Of a stretch of 64,000 bases of DNA, positions 46,315-55,618 are shown one piece after another. The position numbers and the translations under genes are program-made. The notes below the pieces were generated by a model. That model made no database searches. It was given only the letters and a program-made list of their open reading frames with translations, and had not been told where the DNA came from. The DNA is from Planctomycetota bacterium (GTDB lineage Bacteria > Planctomycetota > UBA1135 > GCA-002686595): assembly GCA_016712565.1 (NCBI GenBank), contig JADJQU010000005.1:124001-188000 (forward strand). The letters are read 5' to 3'. Within the stretch, counting starts at the first letter, position 1; each line of letters opens with the position of its first letter.

Positions 46315-48074
46315 TGTCCATGGCGAGGCGCTGGCGCGAACTCCTACCGCTCACGGCGGTGCTGGCCCTGGCGCTGCTCCTGCGCTTCCTGCCGCTGGAG
46401 CACGGCGCGCCCCGCAACTATTTGCCCGACACCCATGCCGTGCGCGCCGCGCTCGGCATGGCGAAGGACAAGGATCTGGCGCCGCCGGTGGGCAAGTACT
46501 CCACCTACCCGTACCTGATGCCCTACCTGCTGCTGCCGGTCTACGGCGCGCAGTACGCCCTGGGCAAGGCCAACGGGGAATGGCGCGGGCCCGAGGAGTA
46601 CGGCAACTTCGTCGCCGCCCATCCCGAGCGCGTGGCCGTTCCGGCGCGGGCCCTGGTGGCCTGCTTCGGCGTGCTGACCGCCCTGGCCGTGTACGCCGCC
46701 TCCCGCGCGGCGGGCCTGCGCCGCGGCGCGCTGGCGGCCGCGTTCCTGACGGCCACCGGCCTGTTGCACGTGCAGATGTCCGTTCAGGAACGTCCCTGGG
46801 TGATCGTGGTCCTCTTCGGCGGCCTGTGCCTGTGGGCTCTCCTCGACTACGCCAAGACGCGGCGCCTGCGCTCCCTGATCGCCGCCGGTGCCCTGGCGGG
46901 ACTCTCCTTCGCGACCCACCAGGCCGGCGGGTTCTTCGCGCTGCTCGTGGCCGCCACCTGGTGCTTCTCCGCGCCGCGGGCCGGCGACTGGCGCGGCAAG
47001 CCGCTGTGGACCCGGGTCTCCGGAGCGTTGCTCGCCGCGCTCGCCTGCGTCGTGGTGGGCGTGCTCTGCGGCCACGGCTACTACCTGTTCCATGGTTCCG
47101 TGGGTGGGGAGCACATGGCCGGGGGGACGCGGGCCGCCGAGCACTTTTCCATCGGCGGCCAGGCCCTGCGCACCGGGTTTTCCTGGCAGTCCTTCCTGCA
47201 CCTGGGCTCGGCCCTGGCGGGCTACGACCCGGTGCTTCTGGTTTTGGGGGTCCTGGGGCTGCCCTTCGCCTGGCGCATCGCCTGCCTGAGGGGGCCCCTG
47301 CTGTTCACGCTGGCCTACGCCGCGTTTTTCCTGTTCAACCCCTCCGACCACGTGCGTTACCTGCTGCCGCTCACGGTGCTGCTCGCCCTGCCCGCGGGCG
47401 TGGTGTGCGACCTGGTGATGGAAAGGCGCCTGGGGCGCGTGGCCGTGCTGGTGCTGTTTTCGCTGCCGCTGCTGCAGGCCTCGCGCCTCGTCTGGCTCCT
47501 GCGCCAGGAGGACACGCGCGCCGAGGCCGAGCGGCGCATCGAGCTGCTGGTCTCGAACCCGAGTTCCTCCCTCAGGGTCGCCATCGACCACAACGGGCCC
47601 CAGGTCGAGCTCTCCAGGAAGGCCCTGGAGGAGCTGGCCCTGCTGCGGCCCCTGCGCACGCGCGAGGAGCGGCGCCTGGCACTCTTGAAGGCCGGCCTGG
47701 AATCGGGCGCCCGGCCGGGAGTGCCCGCGATCTTCGTCGAGGAGCTGTTCGGATTCGACGACGCGAGCGGCAGCTACACCGTGGCGAGCGGGCGCCGGAA
47801 TCTCGCGCCGACGCCCGTGGCCATGTTCCAGGCCCTGGGGATCACGCACTTCGTCCTGGTGGATCGCCGGCCGGCCCGGCCCCTGGATGGCACGCGCGAG
47901 CCCTACCTGGGCCCCCTGGCGGCCGGCTGGAGTCCGGTGTGGTCCATCGATCCGTCGCGGCCGCAGGGCACCACCGACGAGGCTCTGCTGCCGACGGAGA
48001 TGGACTTCCCGCTGCGCGGTCTGTGGTCCGTGGACCGGCCGGGGCCGAAGATCACGCTCTACGCCCTGCCCTGA
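46314..48074 (+). CDS. GT39-like polytopic membrane protein (dolichyl-phosphate-mannose-type glycosyltransferase)
   Basis: 586 residues with about ten hydrophobic segments in the first 400 and a soluble C-terminal domain of about 180 residues. The first helix (LLPLTAVLALALLLRFLPL) is followed by an acidic loop, RNYLPDTHAVRAAL, placed as in GT-C/GT39 transferases. Helices such as LVACFGVLTALAVYAASRAA follow. Members transfer sugars from polyprenyl-phosphate donors on the outer face of the inner membrane; donor and acceptor are unknown. The ATG overlaps the rho stop by 1 nt, so it is likely co-transcribed with rho. It converges on the S9 peptidase gene with 19 bp between. Confidence 0.85.
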   Translation: MSMARRWRELLPLTAVLALALLLRFLPLEHGAPRNYLPDTHAVRAALGMAKDKDLAPPVGKYSTYPYLMPYLLLPVYGAQYALGKANGEWRGPEEYGNFVAAHPERVAVPARALVACFGVLTALAVYAASRAAGLRRGALAAAFLTATGLLHVQMSVQERPWVIVVLFGGLCLWALLDYAKTRRLRSLIAAGALAGLSFATHQAGGFFALLVAATWCFSAPRAGDWRGKPLWTRVSGALLAALACVVVGVLCGHGYYLFHGSVGGEHMAGGTRAAEHFSIGGQALRTGFSWQSFLHLGSALAGYDPVLLVLGVLGLPFAWRIACLRGPLLFTLAYAAFFLFNPSDHVRYLLPLTVLLALPAGVVCDLVMERRLGRVAVLVLFSLPLLQASRLVWLLRQEDTRAEAERRIELLVSNPSSSLRVAIDHNGPQVELSRKALEELALLRPLRTREERRLALLKAGLESGARPGVPAIFVEELFGFDDASGSYTVASGRRNLAPTPVAMFQALGITHFVLVDRRPARPLDGTREPYLGPLAAGWSPVWSIDPSRPQGTTDEALLPTEMDFPLRGLWSVDRPGPKITLYALP

Positions 48075-48093
48075 GGCGGCGAGCGGCGGCGCT

Positions 48094-50721
48094 TCAGGGG
48101 GCGCCCAGGTGTTCGGTCAGGAAGCGCTCGATGCGCTTGTACTGGTCGAGCCAGTGGGCGCCGTCGGTGAAGGCGTGGTCCTGGCTGGGGTAGAGCATGA
48201 CCTCGAACTCCTTGCCCTGGTCGATCAGCGTCTCCATCAATCGGATCGTGTCCTGGGCGAAGACGTTGGAGTCCATCATGCCGTGCAGCAGGAGCAAGGG
48301 CTTGGTCAGCTTGTGGGCGTGGTCGATGGGCGAGGAGCGCGCGTAGCTTTCGGCGTGGGTGGACGGCCGGCCGAGGCGCGGCTGGGTGTAGCCCGGGTGG
48401 TAGGTGCGCCAGTCGGTCACCGAGCGCAGGGCCGCGCCCGCGGTCCAACGCTCGCCCTGGGTGAACAACGCCATCAAGGTCAGGAAGCCGCCGTAGGAGC
48501 CGCCGTAGCAGCCCACACGCTTTTCGTCCACCACGCGGCGGCGCGCCAGCTCGTCCACGGCCGAGGCGATGTCCTGGAGCTCCAGTTCCCCCAGCCGGAA
48601 CTGCACGTCCGTGCGAAACGCTCCGCCGTAGCCCGCGCTGCCGCGGTAGTCGACGTCGAGCACCACGTAGCCCAGCTCCGCGAGCCGCGAGTGGAACATC
48701 AGGTTCGGCTCGTACTCGGTCATCGAGTCGGTGACGTTCTGCAGGTAGCCCGCGCCATGGATGAACACCACCAGGGGCCGCGGCCGGTCGGGGTGGTCCA
48801 GGCTCGTCGCGCGCGGCAGGAAGACGTGGCTGTGCACCGCGGCGCCCAGGGGGCCGCGGGTCGTGAGCCGCAGGGGGCGGATCCAATCGCGCTCGAGGAA
48901 CTCCCGTGGCGCCACCCGGGTCAGGGCCGTGGCGACGCCGGCGGGCGCGCCGGGGAGTTCGACCAGCGGGGCGGTCCACAGTTCGGCGGGGGTGAACAGG
49001 CGGCTGTGCATGAACACCACGCGGGAGCCCGTGTCCGCCACCTGGGCATCCATGTTGGAGCCCGCCGGCGCCTCGATGGCGTGGATGCGGCCGTCGGGGG
49101 AGATCCAGGCGGCCTCGAAACGATCCGGCCGCTCCGCGGTGTTGAAGCAGAAGGCGATCGTGCCGTCGCGGCCCACGTCGAAGGTCTCCACCTCGCCCGA
49201 GACCCGCGTCAGTTGCCGCACTTCGCCGCCGGGGACCTCCACGCTGAAGAGCTGGGCCCGGCCCGGCGTCGTCGAACCGGGAAACGATTCGGAGCCGAAG
49301 ACCAGGCGCTTGCCGTCGCTCGTCCAGCGCGCGCGGTCCACGGGACCTCCGATCCAGCGCGCATCCCGGTCCACCATCAGGGGCTCGAGACCCGCGGCCT
49401 CGGTCCAGACGAACGTCTCGAGCGTGCGGAAGTCCAGGCTCAGGCGCCCCAGGACGAGCTTGGCGGGCGAGTCCGGCAGCGGTTCTGGAGCCCAGCCGGT
49501 GGTGCGCAGCCAGAAGCTGTCGCCCGGGCCGGTGGACAGCTCCACGCGCGCGCCGGTCCGCGTGTCCCACAGGTGGAGCGTGCGCGGCGCGGGGCCGTCC
49601 TCCGCCAGGTCGCTCCGGCCGCGGCGCGTGGTGACGCGAGGGGCCAGGTAGTCGGGGATCAGGGTGGGGGCCGGATCGTTGGCGCGCAGCACCGTGGAGG
49701 CGAACAGGAAGCGGCCGTCGGGTGAGAGCTGGGCGCCCTCGACGCTGGTGAGCGCGGCCAGTCCCTCCAGTTCCACCCGCTCGCCGCTGTCGCGCCACAG
49801 GATCTGGGCCGGCCGCTGGACGGCCGCCGACTCGTCCGTCGCCGGCACCTCGATCTGGCCCAGGGCCGGATCGCGGCCGTAGACCACGCGCAGGTCCCGG
49901 GAGAACGTGAGCTTGTCCACCGGAGGCTCCAGGGCGGAAGTCAGATTCTCGCCGTCGTCGCGGGTCCACAGCGGAGCTTGCGGAGCGCCGGACAGGCTCC
50001 CCTGGCGGGCCTCGAGCCCGGCCAGCGGAAAGCGCCAAAGATCGCCGGCGCTCTCCACCAGGACGGCGTCGTCCTGCTCGCTGAAGCGCGGGTCCGCAAG
50101 CGATCCCAGGGCTCCATCGCCGACGGGAGCCAAGAGCAGCGTGGCCCTCCAGGCGCCGCGCACATCCTCCGGCGCGTCCAGCAGGAACAACTCCTTGCCG
50201 CGCCGCGCCAGCAGGCGCGCCCCGAAGTGCGAGTGCGCGAACTGCGGCGCGGACGGGGGCTTCTCCTCGGCGGCTTTCGATTCGGCGCCGCCGCTTTCCG
50301 CGGTTGCGGACTGTCCGTTCGAGGCTGGGGCGGCGCCCGAATTGCCATTCGCCGCGAGCCGCGGCGGCAGGAAATCGGCCACCGGCACGCCCGCCAGGTC
50401 GGACAGCCCGGGCGCTTCGGTGCAGAGCACCCGGAGGGAGCTCTGTTCGGCGAGCTTGCGCGTGCCGTCGGGGGCCACCTCCATGCGATCGTGGCGGAAG
50501 AACACCCAGCGGCCGTCCGCGCTCAGGTGCTCGAATCGCGGAGCACGGCCCTGGAGGCCGGGCAGCAGGAAGATCTCCTCGAGACTGGGCGCGGTCGCCG
50601 GGGGCCGCCGCGGGGAGGCCGAAGGCCCGTCGATCGCCCGGCAGGCTCCTTGGGCGGCGAGCGCCAGAGCGACGGCCAGGGTCCAAAAATGTCTCGCGCG
50701 GGTCGGGGTCGCCGTGGGCAT
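48094..50721 (-). CDS. S9 prolyl-oligopeptidase-family serine peptidase, exported
   Basis: 875 residues. A signal or lipoprotein signal (FWTLAVALALAAQGAC) is followed by a beta-propeller-like N-terminal region with a Ser/Ala/Glu-rich insertion near residues 120-145. The C-terminal alpha/beta hydrolase domain has nucleophile GCYGGSYGGFLTL (Ser near 740), Asp in LLLLHGMMDSNV (near 815) and His in PSQDHAFTDG (near 848). This is the DPP-IV/acylaminoacyl-peptidase arrangement; it probably cleaves oligopeptides in the periplasm. TAGGCT sits exactly 6 nt before the ATG, so the mRNA may be leaderless. Confidence 0.9.
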   Translation of the reverse strand: MPTATPTRARHFWTLAVALALAAQGACRAIDGPSASPRRPPATAPSLEEIFLLPGLQGRAPRFEHLSADGRWVFFRHDRMEVAPDGTRKLAEQSSLRVLCTEAPGLSDLAGVPVADFLPPRLAANGNSGAAPASNGQSATAESGGAESKAAEEKPPSAPQFAHSHFGARLLARRGKELFLLDAPEDVRGAWRATLLLAPVGDGALGSLADPRFSEQDDAVLVESAGDLWRFPLAGLEARQGSLSGAPQAPLWTRDDGENLTSALEPPVDKLTFSRDLRVVYGRDPALGQIEVPATDESAAVQRPAQILWRDSGERVELEGLAALTSVEGAQLSPDGRFLFASTVLRANDPAPTLIPDYLAPRVTTRRGRSDLAEDGPAPRTLHLWDTRTGARVELSTGPGDSFWLRTTGWAPEPLPDSPAKLVLGRLSLDFRTLETFVWTEAAGLEPLMVDRDARWIGGPVDRARWTSDGKRLVFGSESFPGSTTPGRAQLFSVEVPGGEVRQLTRVSGEVETFDVGRDGTIAFCFNTAERPDRFEAAWISPDGRIHAIEAPAGSNMDAQVADTGSRVVFMHSRLFTPAELWTAPLVELPGAPAGVATALTRVAPREFLERDWIRPLRLTTRGPLGAAVHSHVFLPRATSLDHPDRPRPLVVFIHGAGYLQNVTDSMTEYEPNLMFHSRLAELGYVVLDVDYRGSAGYGGAFRTDVQFRLGELELQDIASAVDELARRRVVDEKRVGCYGGSYGGFLTLMALFTQGERWTAGAALRSVTDWRTYHPGYTQPRLGRPSTHAESYARSSPIDHAHKLTKPLLLLHGMMDSNVFAQDTIRLMETLIDQGKEFEVMLYPSQDHAFTDGAHWLDQYKRIERFLTEHLGAP

Positions 50722-50727
50722 CCGCCG

Positions 50728-50733
50728 AGCCTA
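50728..50733 (-). promoter_or_regulatory. -10-like TAGGCT, 6 nt before S9 peptidase start
   Basis: On the minus strand TAGGCT, then CGGCGG, then the ATG at 50721. No convincing -35 seen. Confidence 0.4.
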
Positions 50734-50901
50734 GCAAGCCGTGAGGGCGCTCGGGGAGGGAAGGAAGTTCCCTGGGCTCACTCGCCCCGGGGCCGTGCGG
50801 ACCCGAGCGTTCCGGGGCGTTCCCCGGGGGGGCCGGGGCCCGTCGCCGCTCTCCACCGGCGGGTCTCAAGCCGGCCCTTTCCAGGGACCGAAGTACCGCG
50901 A

Positions 50902-51630
50902 GTGAACGCCGGCGACCAGGTCCGAGGAGACGCGGCCTCGACGCTCCAGAGCGAGGAGTCGCGCTCGGCCGTCGAGATCTTGCCGACGGAGGCGTCGCAC
51001 CTCGACACCGGGGAGCTGTCCGAAATTCCCGCGGCATTGCCCGCCGCCGCGCTCGCCACCACTCTCCAAGGGCCCGCGCGCGCGCCCGAGAGCCCGATCG
51101 ACGCCGAGCCGGCGCCGGCGACTTGGCACCGTCCTCGCTGGAGGCGGCGTCTGGCGGGCCTGCAGCTCGGCTGCCTCGCCGTGCTTGCCTACGTGGCCCT
51201 GTTCAACGTCTCCGTGGTTCGCGGAAGCTCCATGGCACCCGGCATTCACGACGGGGATCGCATCGTGGTCGATCGCTTCGCCTATCTGCTGGGCCCGGTC
51301 GAGCGCGGCGACGTGGTCGTGCTCAAGTACCCGCTGGACCCGTCGCTCGACTACATCAAGCGCGTGATCGGCCTGCCCGGCGACGAGATCCTGATCGACC
51401 ACGGCGATGTGTTCGTCAACGGCGAGCGCATCGACGAACCCTACGTGGCCGCCACCGACCCGCTCACGCGCCTGTGCACGCGAGTGCTCCCGGCCCACTA
51501 CTTCGTTCTCGGAGACAACCGTCCGCGTTCCTCCGACAGTCGTGAGTTTGGTCAGGTGCCCATGGACTACGTGCGCGGCCGAGTCGAGCTGCGCCTGTGG
51601 CCCCTGGAGCGTCTGGGCAAGATCCAGTAG
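50902..51630 (+). CDS. lepB: signal peptidase I
   Basis: 242 residues. It cleaves signal peptides on the outer face of the inner membrane. A disordered N-terminal extension (about 1-75, Glu/Ala/Ser-rich) precedes one transmembrane segment (LQLGCLAVLAYVALFNVSVV). The catalytic Ser is in RGSSMAPGI and the catalytic Lys in DYIKRVIGLPGDE. The conserved box HYFVLGDNRPRSSDSREFG near the C-terminus completes the family pattern. The GTG at 50902 is a reasonable start with weak upstream signals. It has the single-TM topology of short LepB forms. Confidence 0.92.
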   Translation: MNAGDQVRGDAASTLQSEESRSAVEILPTEASHLDTGELSEIPAALPAAALATTLQGPARAPESPIDAEPAPATWHRPRWRRRLAGLQLGCLAVLAYVALFNVSVVRGSSMAPGIHDGDRIVVDRFAYLLGPVERGDVVVLKYPLDPSLDYIKRVIGLPGDEILIDHGDVFVNGERIDEPYVAATDPLTRLCTRVLPAHYFVLGDNRPRSSDSREFGQVPMDYVRGRVELRLWPLERLGKIQ

Positions 51631-51650
51631 CCTCTCCTGAAGGCCGCGCG

Positions 51651-51698
51651 CCGCGCGTCCCGCCGCGCGTCCCGCCGCGCGTCCCGCCGCGCGTCGTG
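51651..51698. repeat. 12-bp tandem repeat, four copies
   Basis: CCGCGCGTCCCG repeated at 51651, 51663, 51675 and 51687 (the last diverging), 20 nt after lepB. It is non-coding and could mark a transcription end or be slippage-prone. Confidence 0.8.
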
Positions 51699-51827
51699 GG
51701 TGAGCGGAGAGCGCCGCGGGCGGCGACCCCCGTCGCCGAACTCGAGTGCCGAGCCCCGGGGCAGCACCCCTCCTGCGCAGAGGCCCACGGCGTTCCCTTC
51801 CCGGGGGCCGCGGACGTGCGGGGCTGC

Positions 51828-51833
51828 TACAGT
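51828..51833 (+). promoter_or_regulatory. -10-like TACAGT, 6 nt before SDR start
   Basis: TACAGT, then GCGGCG, then the ATG at 51840; a leaderless arrangement. Confidence 0.4.
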
Positions 51834-51839
51834 GCGGCG

Positions 51840-52571
51840 ATGCCGCCCCACGCCCCCCCCGTGGTCCTCGTCACCGGCAGTGCCCGCGGACTGGGCCTGG
51901 CCACGGCCCGTCGCTTCGCCGCCTCGGGGGCACGGGTCCACGCGGTCTGGCGCAGCGAGTCGCCCCAGGCCGACGCACTCCGGCGCGAGTTCGGGCCCCG
52001 CGTGCACCGCGCGGATCTGACCTCCGAGGCCGACGCCCAGGCGCTCCTGTCCGCCGTGCTGGCCCAGGACGGGCGGCTGGACTCGGCGGTGCACGCCGTG
52101 GGGGAGTTCGTCACCGGTCCCCTGGGCGAGCTGGCCCCGGCGGAGTTCCGGCGCATGTTCGCCTCCAACACCGAGTCGGCGTTCCTGTTCGCCCGCGCGG
52201 CCCTGCCCGCCCTGCGGGAGACCGCGGGCCAACTCGTGTTCTTCGGTGCGGCGGGCCTGGACGGCCTGCGGGCACGGCGCGAGGCCGCGGCCTACATGGC
52301 GGCCAAGTCGGCGCTGCTGGTGCTGGCCAAGAGCCTGGCCCTGGAGGAAGCACCCCGGGGCGTGCGCATCAACGTCGTGTCGCCGGGGATCGTGGCCCAT
52401 CCCCACGCCGATGCGGACACCTTCCTGAAGCTCGCGCGCGGAAAGGTGCCCCTCAGCGGCCGGCCGGGCACGCCCGACGACGTGGCGGCGGCGGTGGTCT
52501 GGCTGTGTTCGACCCAGGCGGCCCACATCACGGGCGTCGACCTGGAAGTGGCCGGAGGGTTCGGCCTCTAG
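51840..52571 (+). CDS. short-chain dehydrogenase/reductase
   Basis: 243 residues, the normal classical SDR length. A Rossmann fold with cofactor motif TGSARGLGLA and Arg in AVWRSES suggests NADPH preference. The active-site YxxxK is present (YMAAKSALL). The catalytic Ser position, usually in a SS or SA pair after strand 5, reads FFGAAG, so the Ser may be replaced. INVVSPGI and a final VEVAGG-like ending (DLEVAGGFGL) are typical. It may be a FabG- or pteridine-reductase-like enzyme; the substrate is unknown. The gene converges on the FAH-like gene. Confidence 0.87.
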   Translation: MPPHAPPVVLVTGSARGLGLATARRFAASGARVHAVWRSESPQADALRREFGPRVHRADLTSEADAQALLSAVLAQDGRLDSAVHAVGEFVTGPLGELAPAEFRRMFASNTESAFLFARAALPALRETAGQLVFFGAAGLDGLRARREAAAYMAAKSALLVLAKSLALEEAPRGVRINVVSPGIVAHPHADADTFLKLARGKVPLSGRPGTPDDVAAAVVWLCSTQAAHITGVDLEVAGGFGL

Positions 52572-52598
52572 GACGTGCTCACAAGCCGGGCCCCGGGT

Positions 52599-53525
52599 TC
52601 AGGCCTGCTTGTAGAGGCGCTCGCGCGAACAGATCCCGGTGGTGAGCTCGCCGATCCCGTCGATCGTGCAGCGCACCTCGTCGCCGGCCTCGAGGCGGCC
52701 CGCCCCGAGGCCCGTGGGCAGCAGCAGAAGGTCGCCGGGGTGGAGGATCGCCAGGCGCGAGATCGCCGCCACGGCCAGGGCCGCGTCGTGAAGGAACTCG
52801 CCCGTGGAGTGCCGTTGTTCGGGCTCCTGCGACCCGCCGCGAGTCCGGCGCACGCGAATCGTCACGTCTCCCAGGTCGAAGCAGGAGCGGGGCACGAAGG
52901 CGGGACCGATGGCCAGGGCCCCGCAGGGCGAGGGGCCGAACCAGGGAGTCGAGGGCCGGCCGTCCAGGGTGCGACGCGTGAAGTCGCTGGCCACCATGAA
53001 GCCCGCGATGGCGCCCAGGGACGAGTCGAGATCCAGGCCGCGGGCGCGAGTGGAGACCACCAGCGCCAGGTAGGCCTCGTGCATCAGGAAGCTGCCGCCC
53101 GGCTCGCCGCTCCCCGCGGGGTGGGCGGGCTCCACGGACTGGCCGCCGGCGATCAGCGTGGCGGGCGAGCGATTGGAGAATCGCGCGCGCGACTCCTGCT
53201 CCGGGGACGCCTCGCGCCATTGTCGCGGCGAACTGGACAGTGCCAGCACCTTGCCCACGTGCCGCGGTTCGAACGGCGTCAGGAGGGAGAGCGGCGCGGA
53301 GCAGCGGGGGAACTGCGCCAGGGTCGCGGCCGTGAGCCCTTCTGGATCGTCGAACAGCCCGCGGGCGATCAGCTCCAGGAGATCCCCACGCTTGGCGTGG
53401 GGCAGGCCCTGGGACAGGTCCAGTGTGCGCGAGCGATGCTCGAGCACCAGGCCGCTGCCGGCGGGAGTGGGAATTCGAAGGACCCGGGCCGTGCTGCCTT
53501 CACGGCCGTGTTCGTTTGGACTCAT
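52599..53525 (-). CDS. fumarylacetoacetate-hydrolase-like protein with altered metal site
   Basis: 308 residues. The C-terminal about 200 residues follow the FAH fold: HEAYLALVVSTRARG, AGFMVASDFTRRTLDG, GALAIGPAFVP, LHDAALAVAAISRLAILHPG, LLPTGLGAG and a terminal IDGIGELTTGI. Classical FAH enzymes bind Mg2+ or Mn2+ with an ExE motif and an Asp. Here the ExE position reads HEAY, so metal binding may be weak or altered. The N-terminal domain (about 1-95) is diverged. The reaction cannot be assigned. The neighbouring SDR is convergent and need not be related. Confidence 0.72.
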   Translation of the reverse strand: MSPNEHGREGSTARVLRIPTPAGSGLVLEHRSRTLDLSQGLPHAKRGDLLELIARGLFDDPEGLTAATLAQFPRCSAPLSLLTPFEPRHVGKVLALSSSPRQWREASPEQESRARFSNRSPATLIAGGQSVEPAHPAGSGEPGGSFLMHEAYLALVVSTRARGLDLDSSLGAIAGFMVASDFTRRTLDGRPSTPWFGPSPCGALAIGPAFVPRSCFDLGDVTIRVRRTRGGSQEPEQRHSTGEFLHDAALAVAAISRLAILHPGDLLLLPTGLGAGRLEAGDEVRCTIDGIGELTTGICSRERLYKQA

Positions 53526-53575
53526 GCGTGGTGGGGATCGTCAAGCGGGGGCCGCTGACTTGCGGCATTCTCGTG

Positions 53576-53591
53576 GCGGGGCTCGCCCCGC
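53576..53591 (-). terminator. hairpin after the squalene-cyclase-repeat gene
   Basis: GCGGGG-CTCG-CCCCGC in the 75-bp gap downstream of the stop codon at 53601 (minus strand). No U-tract. Confidence 0.5.
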
Positions 53592-53600
53592 GGGAAGCCC

Positions 53601-55364
53601 TCAGCGCGGACGGGCCGCGTCGAGGGTCAGGAGTGCATAGGCGGTGGCCACCACCGGGTTACCTTCGTACCAGCGCGGACTGTTGCGATTGGTCCAGGAA
53701 CCGTTGGTGCGATCCTGCAGCGAGATCACGCGACCCGCCAGTTCCCGCCGCCAGTCATGGGCAACCCCCGCGCCGTCCACCAGCGTGTCCTCTCCCAGCA
53801 CGTCCAAGGCGCGCCCCATGGTGTGGTAGTAGTAGAACAGCCCTTGGTAGGCGGCGGCCGGATCCTCGCTGGCCGGAAAGCCCGGGTTGACGTCGAGCGT
53901 GTAGTGCTCGCGGCACCACTTCCAGGCCGCCTGGACCCGCGGATCCTGCTTGTCGAGACCGGCGAACACGAGGCTCTTCAGCAGCGCGTAGGTCATGGAC
54001 CCGTAGGAACGGGGCACCCTCGTGTCGCCCACGGTTTCGAATCCCGCCTTGGAATCACCAGGAGCGTAGCCCGCTCCGCCGTCGTTGCCGCTGACGATCA
54101 CCGCCTGGCCGTCCTTGCCCTCGGCAATGCGCACGTCATTGGACTCCGAACGATTCTGGCAGCGGTTGAGGAAGCTCAGGGCCTTCGAGTAGCTGGGGTC
54201 TCCGCTCTTCAGCCCCGAGGCGGAGAGGGCTTCCAGGGCCATCTGCAGGTTGGAAAGATCCGGCCGCTCCGCGCCGCCGTAGCCGATGCCGCCGTAGTAC
54301 AGGTCGCCTTCGCTGTAGCCCTCCCCCTCATCGGCCTGCAGGCCCTGCAGATAGGCCCGCGCCCGGGCGATCACCGGCGCGTATTCCGGTCGATTCGCAC
54401 GCGCGAGGGCCATGATCGCGGCCGAGGTTCCGTAATTGGCGAGCTTGCCGTCGTGGATGGAGCCGTCAGGCTTCTGCAGGGAGATCAACCAGGGAAGACC
54501 CTGGTCGATGGCCTTCTGGACCTCGGGCGGCCGCGGGGCGGGCACGCACAACAGGGCTCCGAGGGCCACCGCCGAGATGCCCGCGTCGGGCTTGCCCGGC
54601 GCGCCGAAGCGGCCGTCCGGAGCCACTCCGGCGAGGAAGCGCCCGCCGTCGATCAATGCCTTCCGCGCGCGAGCCGCATCCGCGGCCTCGCTGGCCGGCA
54701 GGGGCTCCACGGGGCTTGCCGCGCCGGGCCTGGCTGCCTTGCGCAGGGCCCGCTCGCAGCGCGAGAGCTCCACCAGCGCGCGCGCCGTTTCCACCACCGT
54801 GCCCTCGGCGCCGACCCACATGCCGTCCTTGTCCCGCAGGCGCAGCACCTCGTCGGCGCGCTTCCTCGCGGCCTCTGGGCCCTCGAAGGGCGTCGGCGTG
54901 TCCCAACCGGGCCCCTCCAGGCCCTTGGGCCCCAGCTTCTGCAGCGCCGCCTTCAGTGCCGCGGCGGATTCCGGGCCCGCGTACAGCGTCAGCGCCGCGG
55001 CCGCGAGGCGCGTCTGCTGCAGCACCGCCTCGGGCTTCGCTCCGCTGTCCGCGACGCTGCCGTCCGCGGACTGTCGGGCGCGCAGGTACTCGACCGCCTT
55101 GCGCACGAAGGGGCCGTCCACCACGCGATACTGGTCAGGACATTCCGCGAACGCCCGCAGTGCCCAGGCGGTGCCCGCGACACCGCCGCCATAGGACCCA
55201 TCGGTCGCGTTCTGGCCGGAACGCAGCCAACGCACGCCGGCGCGGATCTCGTCCCCCAGGCTCGGTCCGCCCTGGGCCGCCGTGGCGGCGGTGGGGGACA
55301 GGAGCACGAAGAGAGCCGCCGCCAGGGGCAGGGCCAGCCATCGCAAGAGTGTGGTTCGCAGCAT
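53601..55364 (-). CDS. exported prenyltransferase/squalene-oxidase-repeat protein
   Basis: 587 residues. Signal peptide 1-31 (LLRWLALPLAAALFVLLSPT, then AATAA). The body is an all-helical alpha/alpha toroid with QW-like repeats typical of terpene cyclases and prenyltransferases: AGVRWLRSGQNATDGSYGGG, GLPWLISLQKPDGSIHDG, GRVISLQDRTNGSWTNR. The DxDD motif of squalene-hopene cyclases is not evident, so it may be a secreted binding or structural protein instead of a cyclase. Such exported repeat proteins are frequent in Planctomycetota. The ATG at 55364 gives the signal peptide; the longer frame upstream lacks protein character. Confidence 0.85.
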   Translation of the reverse strand: MLRTTLLRWLALPLAAALFVLLSPTAATAAQGGPSLGDEIRAGVRWLRSGQNATDGSYGGGVAGTAWALRAFAECPDQYRVVDGPFVRKAVEYLRARQSADGSVADSGAKPEAVLQQTRLAAAALTLYAGPESAAALKAALQKLGPKGLEGPGWDTPTPFEGPEAARKRADEVLRLRDKDGMWVGAEGTVVETARALVELSRCERALRKAARPGAASPVEPLPASEAADAARARKALIDGGRFLAGVAPDGRFGAPGKPDAGISAVALGALLCVPAPRPPEVQKAIDQGLPWLISLQKPDGSIHDGKLANYGTSAAIMALARANRPEYAPVIARARAYLQGLQADEGEGYSEGDLYYGGIGYGGAERPDLSNLQMALEALSASGLKSGDPSYSKALSFLNRCQNRSESNDVRIAEGKDGQAVIVSGNDGGAGYAPGDSKAGFETVGDTRVPRSYGSMTYALLKSLVFAGLDKQDPRVQAAWKWCREHYTLDVNPGFPASEDPAAAYQGLFYYYHTMGRALDVLGEDTLVDGAGVAHDWRRELAGRVISLQDRTNGSWTNRNSPRWYEGNPVVATAYALLTLDAARPR

Positions 55365-55618
55365 GGTCGTTGGGCGGATCGTCGGCGCGTCCGCGGGGGT
55401 GAGGCGCAGCGGGGGATCGTAGGCAAGGGTGGATCCGGGCTCCATGGCCCAGGCCAGGGCCCGTGCAATCCCTGTGCAAACGTCCGGGCCCCGGCCGGGG
55501 TTCACCCCCGGGGCGGGCTCCCCGGCTCGCGCCGGCAGGCCCGTGGGCTCGCGGCCCCCAAGAATCGGCCCCGACACGGTGCTTGCGAGCGGATCCCCCC
55601 CAGGGGAGGCTCAGGACC

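Noticed and set aside
48059..51037. 992-residue minus-strand frame overlapping the S9 peptidase
   Set aside because: A different frame of the same strand; the peptidase frame carries all motifs.
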